Below, one piece after another: positions 59,086 through 64,000 of a stretch of 64,000 nucleotides of DNA; positions within the stretch are counted from its first letter, which is position 1; every line of letters starts with the position of its first letter. Under the pieces are notes generated by a model that was not told the DNA's origin, did not search any database, and saw nothing but the letters and a program-made list of their open reading frames with translations. The translations under genes were made by a program, and so were the position numbers. The stretch is from assembly GCF_000745315.1 (NCBI RefSeq), contig NZ_JQNQ01000001.1:2046001-2110000 (forward strand). The letters run 5' to 3'. This DNA is from Salegentibacter sp. Hel_I_6. Lineage in GTDB: Bacteria > Bacteroidota > Bacteroidia > Flavobacteriales > Flavobacteriaceae.

Positions 59086-61125
59086 ATGAACGAATTTCTG
59101 GAAATTCTGCAACATGAATTTGAATTACCTTTAAGCAATCCCGTACTGGTTTTTTCACTTATTCTGCTTATAATTCTTATTTCACCGGTTTTATTGCGAA
59201 AAATAAATATCCCCGGAATAATTGTTTTAATTATTTCAGGAATTATTATTGGACCTTTTGGTACGGGTCTACTTGAGCAAAATACTGCCATAGATCTTTT
59301 CTCAAAGATAGGTTTACTATACATCATGTTTATTGCCGGTTTAGAGCTGGATATGAACCAGTTCAAGGTAAACCGAAATAAAAGTTTTCTTTTCGGGTTT
59401 TTTACATTCGCAATACCTTTAATAATAGGCTTTCCGGTGTGTTTTTACTTATTGGGTTACGATTTTAATGCCAGTTTTTTAACGGCCAGTATGTTCGCAA
59501 CTCATACCCTTATTGCTTACCCAATTGTAAGCAAAGCTGGGGTAGCTAAAAATGAAGCTATTGCAATTACCGTTGGAGGTACCATCCTTACCGATACTGC
59601 TGTGCTTATTATCCTTGCCGTTATTATGGGCAATGCACAGGATGGCGGACTTACCATGGATTTTTGGATTCGACTGGTAGTCTCGCTCACTATTTTTTGT
59701 GCGATTATGTTTTACCTGGTTCCCAAAATCGCAAAATGGTTTTTTACACGCCTTGAAAAAGAAAAACATTCGCACTATATATTTGTACTAACCGTGGTAT
59801 TTCTAGCCGCTTTTTTAGCAGAATTAGCTGGTGTAGAAGATATCATTGGCGCTTTCCTTGCAGGCTTAGCATTAAACCGATTAATCCCGCATTCTTCTGC
59901 GCTTATGAACCGTATTGAATTTATGGGGAACTCCCTGTTTATTCCTTTTTTCCTGATAAGTGTTGGGATGCTGGTAGATATTAGCGTGATACTAAGTGGT
60001 TATATGGCCATTGTTGTAGCCCTAACCCTATCTGCGGTTGCAATTTCAGGAAAATGGATAGCAGCTTATTTTACCCAGTTGGCATTTAAATATTCTGCTT
60101 CCCAGCGAAAAGTGATTTTTGGTTTGAGCAGTGGTCACGCTGCAGCTACACTTGCTGTAATTCTAGTGGGCTATAATGCCGAAATTATTGATAAAAATAT
60201 CCTTAACGGAACAATTATTTTAATTCTTATCACTTCTATAGTCGCCACTTTTGCTACAGAAAAAGCAGCCATTAGACTTGCAAAAGAAAATCAAACAGTA
60301 GATCCTGAAGCCATTAAAAATTCAGAGAATTATAAAAAAGAAAAAATTCTTTTGCCTTTAGCCAACATCACGAATTTTGATAAGCTTTTAGAGTTTTCAA
60401 TACTTATTAAAGACAAAAATTCAGATCATCCTGTCTCTATTTTATCGGTGGTTCCTAATGATGAAGAAGCCGAAGTAAACATTGCGCAAGCCGAGAATAA
60501 ACTCGAGGATTTTGTAAAACAGGCCTCGGCTTCTGAAACCGATGTTGAGGTAACCGCCACTATAGACCAGGATGTAGCTAATGGAATTGCTCGTAAATCC
60601 CGTGAATTAATAGCCGATTTTATGGTTTTGGGCTGGCCAACAAGCTCTACCGATGCCAATGATATAATTGGTGATAAGATGGCAGGAATCATTCGGGGTA
60701 CGCGAAATACAATATTTATTTGCGAAACCCATACTCCCTGGGCTACTCACGAAAGATTAGTGGTAGCCGCATCCCCAAGATCTTCTGAAATGGCAGGTTT
60801 TGAGCTTTGGGTGAAGAAGGTGATTAAATTCTCTGAAGAGCTTAGTATTCCCATTACATTATATTGCGATACCACAACCCAGGTGGCTATAGAAAAACTG
60901 GCAGAAAAGCTCAAGTTAAAGGCTCCGTTTGAATTTCAGGAATTTAATAATTGGGAAGATTTTCTAATTATTTCTAAAAACCTTAAACCAGAAGATATTA
61001 TTATGCTTATTTCTGCTCGTTCTGGAGCTATTGCCCACCGGGGAATCCTGGAGGAAATTCCATTAAAAATGGCGACCTATTTTAGAGAAAATACTAAAAT
61101 TATTGTCTATCCGCAGGAAAAATAA
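59086..61125 (+). CDS. CPA2 cation/proton antiporter with two universal-stress-protein-like domains
   Basis: A 679-residue antiporter. The membrane part covers about 1-400 (LLYIMFIAGLELDMNQFK and the ELAGVEDIIGAFLAGL helix are typical of the CPA2/KefB group). The C-terminal 265 residues hold two Usp-like folds (about 415-545, ILLPLANITNFDKLLEF, and 550-679, ERLVVAASPRSSEMAGF). No RCK domain is seen, unlike the two upstream antiporters. Its stop is directly adjacent to the stop of the convergent yebC. Confidence 0.9.
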   Translation: MNEFLEILQHEFELPLSNPVLVFSLILLIILISPVLLRKINIPGIIVLIISGIIIGPFGTGLLEQNTAIDLFSKIGLLYIMFIAGLELDMNQFKVNRNKSFLFGFFTFAIPLIIGFPVCFYLLGYDFNASFLTASMFATHTLIAYPIVSKAGVAKNEAIAITVGGTILTDTAVLIILAVIMGNAQDGGLTMDFWIRLVVSLTIFCAIMFYLVPKIAKWFFTRLEKEKHSHYIFVLTVVFLAAFLAELAGVEDIIGAFLAGLALNRLIPHSSALMNRIEFMGNSLFIPFFLISVGMLVDISVILSGYMAIVVALTLSAVAISGKWIAAYFTQLAFKYSASQRKVIFGLSSGHAAATLAVILVGYNAEIIDKNILNGTIILILITSIVATFATEKAAIRLAKENQTVDPEAIKNSENYKKEKILLPLANITNFDKLLEFSILIKDKNSDHPVSILSVVPNDEEAEVNIAQAENKLEDFVKQASASETDVEVTATIDQDVANGIARKSRELIADFMVLGWPTSSTDANDIIGDKMAGIIRGTRNTIFICETHTPWATHERLVVAASPRSSEMAGFELWVKKVIKFSEELSIPITLYCDTTTQVAIEKLAEKLKLKAPFEFQEFNNWEDFLIISKNLKPEDIIMLISARSGAIAHRGILEEIPLKMATYFRENTKIIVYPQEK

Positions 61126-61887
61126 TTAAGCTTCTTTTTCCATTTCTTCAACCAATTCATCGGAAATTTCCAGATTGTGATAAACGTTTTGAACATCATC
61201 ATCTTCTTCAAACTTTTCAGCTAAATCAAGAATTTTTTTAGCGTCTTCTACGGGTAATTCAACAGTATTCATGGGAATTCGCTGCACTTCAGAAGATTTA
61301 ACTTCAATTTCCAGCGCTTCAAGTTTTGAAGACATTAATCCAAAGTCAGTAAAAGCGGTATAGATGGTAATAAAGTCTTCATCTTTCTCAATTTTTGATG
61401 CGCCACCTTCAATAAGTTCCAACTCAAACTCTTCAAGATTCATTTCGATCTTTTCTCTTTCGATGGTAAAAACACCTTTTTTATCAAAAAGGAATTCCAG
61501 TGAACCGTTAGTCCCCAGGTTTCCGCCGTTTTTAGAAAAGGTTGAGCGAACTGAAGCGACGGTTCTATTTGTATTATCGGTAGTACATTCAATAAAAAAA
61601 GCGATTCCGTTAGGGCCGTAGCCTTCAAAGGTTACCAGTTCATAATTATCGGCATCAGCGCCGCTGGCCTTCTTTATAGCGCGTTCTATGGTGTCTTTGG
61701 GCATGTTTATACCCTTGGCATTAGAAATTGCATTACGAAGCGCAGGATTGGATTCAGGATCTGGCCCGCCGCCTTCTTTTACCGCAACGCTAATTTCTTT
61801 TATAGCACGAGTAAATTGTTTTGCACGTTTCTTGTCTTGCGCACCTTTTCGGTGTTTTATATTCGCCCATTTGCTATGTCCGGCCAT
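61126..61887 (-). CDS. YebC/PmpR-family regulatory protein
   Basis: A 253-residue protein of the TACO1/YebC family, probably helping ribosomes through proline-rich stretches or acting as a transcription regulator. The conserved N-terminus is AGHSKWANIKHRKGAQDKKR, followed by GGGPDPESNPALRNAI, and GYGPNGIAFFIECTTDN lies in the centre. The C-terminus is acidic. It has a -7-like box at 61915-61922 (minus strand). Confidence 0.95.
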   Translation of the reverse strand: MAGHSKWANIKHRKGAQDKKRAKQFTRAIKEISVAVKEGGGPDPESNPALRNAISNAKGINMPKDTIERAIKKASGADADNYELVTFEGYGPNGIAFFIECTTDNTNRTVASVRSTFSKNGGNLGTNGSLEFLFDKKGVFTIEREKIEMNLEEFELELIEGGASKIEKDEDFITIYTAFTDFGLMSSKLEALEIEVKSSEVQRIPMNTVELPVEDAKKILDLAEKFEEDDDVQNVYHNLEISDELVEEMEKEA

Positions 61888-61914
61888 TTTTTTAGTCTTT
61901 AATTGGTAGACTTA

Positions 61915-61922
61915 CAAAATTA
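61915..61922 (-). promoter_or_regulatory. -7 box of yebC
   Basis: TAATTTTG on the minus strand, 27 nt upstream of the ATG. Confidence 0.35.
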
Positions 61923-61985
61923 ATAAAATGTAGAAAACCGAAAAAACATCTCTTATTCCAGAGATATCTGTGTGATCAATTGAAA

Positions 61986-62288
61986 TTACTTACTTCTTTT
62001 ATATGCTTTTTTATATTCCTGACTTGTATGAAGAATTGCGAAAATGATCAAAGTGTTCTCTGAAATTTGATAGAAAATAGCATAGGGAAATTTTGTAACG
62101 AGAGCTCGCCTTAGATTTTGGTATTGAACTTGGTAATGTTCAGGGAATTTGCGGATATAATCGATTTCAGAATTTATTTCTGCTTTAAAATCTTCTGAAA
62201 GTAAAGTTCCTCCTTTTTTTAAGTAGTATTTTTTAGCTTCCGCCAAATCGGTTTTAACTTCAGCTAAGAATTTTACCGAAAAAGCCAT
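61986..62288 (-). CDS. ParE/RelE-superfamily toxin
   Basis: A 100-residue toxin of the RelE/ParE fold. The sequence FSVKFLAEVKTDLAEAKKYY, LRRALVTKFPYAIFYQI and ILHTSQEYKKAYKRS matches the usual strand order. The ATG overlaps the stop of the antitoxin gene by one base (TAATG). ParE-type proteins poison gyrase and RelE-type cut mRNA; I cannot tell which from this sequence. Confidence 0.8.
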   Translation of the reverse strand: MAFSVKFLAEVKTDLAEAKKYYLKKGGTLLSEDFKAEINSEIDYIRKFPEHYQVQYQNLRRALVTKFPYAIFYQISENTLIIFAILHTSQEYKKAYKRSK

Positions 62289-62488
62289 TACCAGGTTTCT
62301 TTAAAACTATCCCAATCTGAAAGATTTTCGGGATTTTTTTCAAAGCTTTTTATTCTATTATCGAGTTCTTCTTTTTGCGAAGTTGTAATATCAGGACATA
62401 GAATTTTTTCAATATTTTCTATAACCCGCTCATCTTTAACTTTAGTGAGCTCTTGAATTAAGTTATATTTTCTATTTACAAGATCCAT
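62288..62488 (-). CDS. Putative antitoxin of the ParE-type pair
   Basis: A 66-residue partner placed directly upstream of the toxin with a one-base overlap. It is helical and charged, and ends in NPENLSDWDSFKETW, a pattern found in small antitoxins that wrap the toxin. I see no DNA-binding fold, so autoregulation would need another element. Pair assignment is from context. Confidence 0.7.
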   Translation of the reverse strand: MDLVNRKYNLIQELTKVKDERVIENIEKILCPDITTSQKEELDNRIKSFEKNPENLSDWDSFKETW

Positions 62489-62537
62489 AGTCCTTAATTT
62501 TCAACTAAAGATACGAAATTACCTAATAACCAATTTT

Positions 62538-64000
62538 CTAATCATTCAGCTTTAATACCGCCATAAATGCTTCCTGTGGGATTTCCACATTTCCTACCTG
62601 GCGCATACGTTTTTTACCTTTTTTCTGCTTTTCAAGAAGTTTTCTTTTACGGGAAATATCACCCCCGTAACATTTTGCGGTAACATCTTTTCTAAGTGCT
62701 TTTACGGTTTCACGGGCAATTATTTTAGCCCCAATAGCTGCCTGAATTGGAATATCAAATTGTTGCCTTGGAATTAATTCTTTTAGTTTTTCACACATTT
62801 TCTTCCCAATATCGTAGGCATTATCTACGTGAAGTAGGGCAGAGAGCGCATCAACTATATTTCCGTTTAGTAAAACATCTACTTTCACCAGTTTTGACTG
62901 GCGCATTCCTATTGGCGAATAATCGAAAGAAGCGTAGCCTCGAGAAACAGTTTTTAGCCTATCGTAGAAATCAAAAACAATTTCTGCCAAAGGCATATCA
63001 AAAGAAAGCTCTACACGCTCTGTGGTTAGGTAGGTTTGATTAGTGATTTCTCCTCGTTTTTCAATACAAAGTGACATCACATTCCCTACATAATCAGATT
63101 TGGTGATAATGGTGGCTTTTATATAAGGCTCTTCTACACGATTTAAAGAAGAAGGTTCCGGAAGGTCCGACGGGTTATTAACCAGTATCAGATCATCTGG
63201 ATTTTTATTGGTAAATGCATTATAAGATACGTTAGGCACAGTAGTAATTACCGTCATATCAAATTCTCGCTCCAATCGCTCCTGAATAATCTCAAGGTGA
63301 AGCATTCCTAAAAATCCGCAACGGAAACCAAAGCCTAATGCAGCAGAACTTTCAGGCAAAAATACTAATGAAGCATCGTTTAACTGAAGCTTTTCCATAG
63401 AGCTACGTAGTTCTTCATAATCCTCGGTATCTACGGGGTAAATCCCGGCAAATACCATAGGTTTTACATCTTCAAAACCGGCTACTGCTTCTGTAGTTGG
63501 GTTTTTAGCATCGGTAATAGTATCACCTACTTTTACTTCCCGCGCATCTTTAATTCCAGTGATAAGGTATCCTACATCACCGGTTTTAATTTCCTGCCTT
63601 GGGAATTGCTTTAAACGTAACGTTCCTACCTCGTCTGCAAAATAATTTTTATCTGTAGCAACAAATTTTATGTTCTGCCCTTTTTTAATAGATCCGTTTA
63701 TTACTCTAAAATAAGTTTCTACACCTCGAAATGGGTTGTAAACCGAATCAAAGATCAAAGCTCTTAAAGGGGCGTCTACTTTTCCGCTTGGTGGCGGAAC
63801 TCTTTTAATAATAGCGGCAAGTATTTCTTCAATTCCCAGGCCGGTTTTTGCGCTGGCGGGGATAATATCTGAATGTTCACACCCAAGAAGATCTACGATA
63901 TCGTCACTCACAACTTCTGGATTGGCACTTGGCAAATCTACTTTGTTAAGCACCGGAATAATCTCCAAATCGTTTTCCAGGGCAAGATAAAGGTTAGAAA
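62538..64000 (-). CDS. lepA: Elongation factor 4 (LepA), truncated by the window edge
   Basis: The 3' part of the gene for a ribosome back-translocating GTPase. The reading frame continues to the window edge (ALENDLEIIPVLNKVDLPSA), so the TTG-initiated frame from 63968 is not the true start; G1-G3 motifs lie outside. Visible are NKVDL (G4), SAKTGLG (G5), GFRCGFLGMLHLEI and the C-terminal LepA domain up to VLKLND. About 485 residues of roughly 600 are in the window. Confidence 0.95.
   Translation of the reverse strand, partial: SNLYLALENDLEIIPVLNKVDLPSANPEVVSDDIVDLLGCEHSDIIPASAKTGLGIEEILAAIIKRVPPPSGKVDAPLRALIFDSVYNPFRGVETYFRVINGSIKKGQNIKFVATDKNYFADEVGTLRLKQFPRQEIKTGDVGYLITGIKDAREVKVGDTITDAKNPTTEAVAGFEDVKPMVFAGIYPVDTEDYEELRSSMEKLQLNDASLVFLPESSAALGFGFRCGFLGMLHLEIIQERLEREFDMTVITTVPNVSYNAFTNKNPDDLILVNNPSDLPEPSSLNRVEEPYIKATIITKSDYVGNVMSLCIEKRGEITNQTYLTTERVELSFDMPLAEIVFDFYDRLKTVSRGYASFDYSPIGMRQSKLVKVDVLLNGNIVDALSALLHVDNAYDIGKKMCEKLKELIPRQQFDIPIQAAIGAKIIARETVKALRKDVTAKCYGGDISRKRKLLEKQKKGKKRMRQVGNVEIPQEAFMAVLKLND

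Noticed and set aside
63960..63968. Start of lepA at the TTG at 63968
   Set aside because: The frame is open to the window edge and continues with conserved LepA residues (ALENDLEIIPV), so the gene is cut by the window.
1..64000. CRISPR array, insertion sequence or rRNA operon
   Set aside because: No regularly spaced direct repeats, transposase genes or rRNA-like sequence were seen anywhere in the window.

Overview
The window looks like a chromosomal segment of a marine-type member of the Flavobacteriaceae (Bacteroidota), perhaps near Gramella, Salegentibacter or Zunongwangia. That genus-level guess is inference. The support is: AT-rich DNA; almost no Shine-Dalgarno sequences; repeated promoter boxes of the Bacteroidota type (TTG, then TAnnTTTG about 19-22 bp later); many families typical of the phylum (DUF4254, DUF4837, DUF4175, DUF6427, DUF6341, DUF4625, SusC-like receptor with a carboxypeptidase-regulatory N-domain); and an M1/S8/S9/S41 peptidase set. 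It is mostly core genome. I see no prophage, CRISPR array, insertion sequence or rRNA operon.

Layout. 0-5 kb: asd, then a probable metal-uptake locus (small exported protein, TonB receptor, second small exported protein, His/Asp-tailed DUF4625 lipoprotein). 4.9-7 kb: prolyl oligopeptidase. 7.3-11 kb (minus): membrane protein, orphan D12 adenine methylase, DUF4254 and a heptosyltransferase-type GT9. 11-14 kb: DUF6341, purD and a CapK-like adenylate-forming enzyme. 14.2-21.6 kb: a seven-gene minus-strand run (M23 peptidase, GH3, DUF6909-like, rfbC, rfbD, UDP-glucuronate decarboxylase, GT2), apparently for envelope glycans. 21.8-26 kb: tatA, DUF4837, a LysM lytic transglycosylase and pgk. 26-29 kb: holB, a DoxX-like protein, an OmpH-like lipoprotein and a methyltransferase. 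29.7-35.3 kb: mnmG, ybeY and a giant coiled-coil DUF4175 protein, with two parS-like palindromes bracketing mnmG. 35.5-42 kb: gltX, SPFH protein, a YtxH/holin-fold/DUF6327-like trio, glnS, folB and tRNA-Cys. 42-46 kb: LysE, a GIN-domain protein and rnr. 46-48 kb: an AT-rich spacer with a possible small membrane peptide, then rpiB and a GNAT. 48-55 kb: S41 peptidase, rnpA, M1 and S8 peptidases and an MBL hydrolase. 55-61 kb: three different cation/proton antiporters. 61-64 kb: yebC, a ParE-type toxin-antitoxin pair and the 3' three quarters of lepA, which runs off the window.

The structure least explained by genes lies in the spacers. A family of interspersed palindromic elements (bounded by CGTCA and TGACG) and a second family (ATTGCGA/GAAGCAATCT type) repeatedly sit in the loop of terminator-like stems between genes. 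A 13-nt palindrome, CTCGATTATCGAR, occurs in the same orientation in three gene leaders. The two parS-like sites flanking mnmG suggest that this part of the chromosome is a ParB loading region. No wholly new multi-gene defence or biosynthetic system is evident. The metal locus with its paired small proteins and the terminator-nested repeats are the best candidates for undescribed biology.
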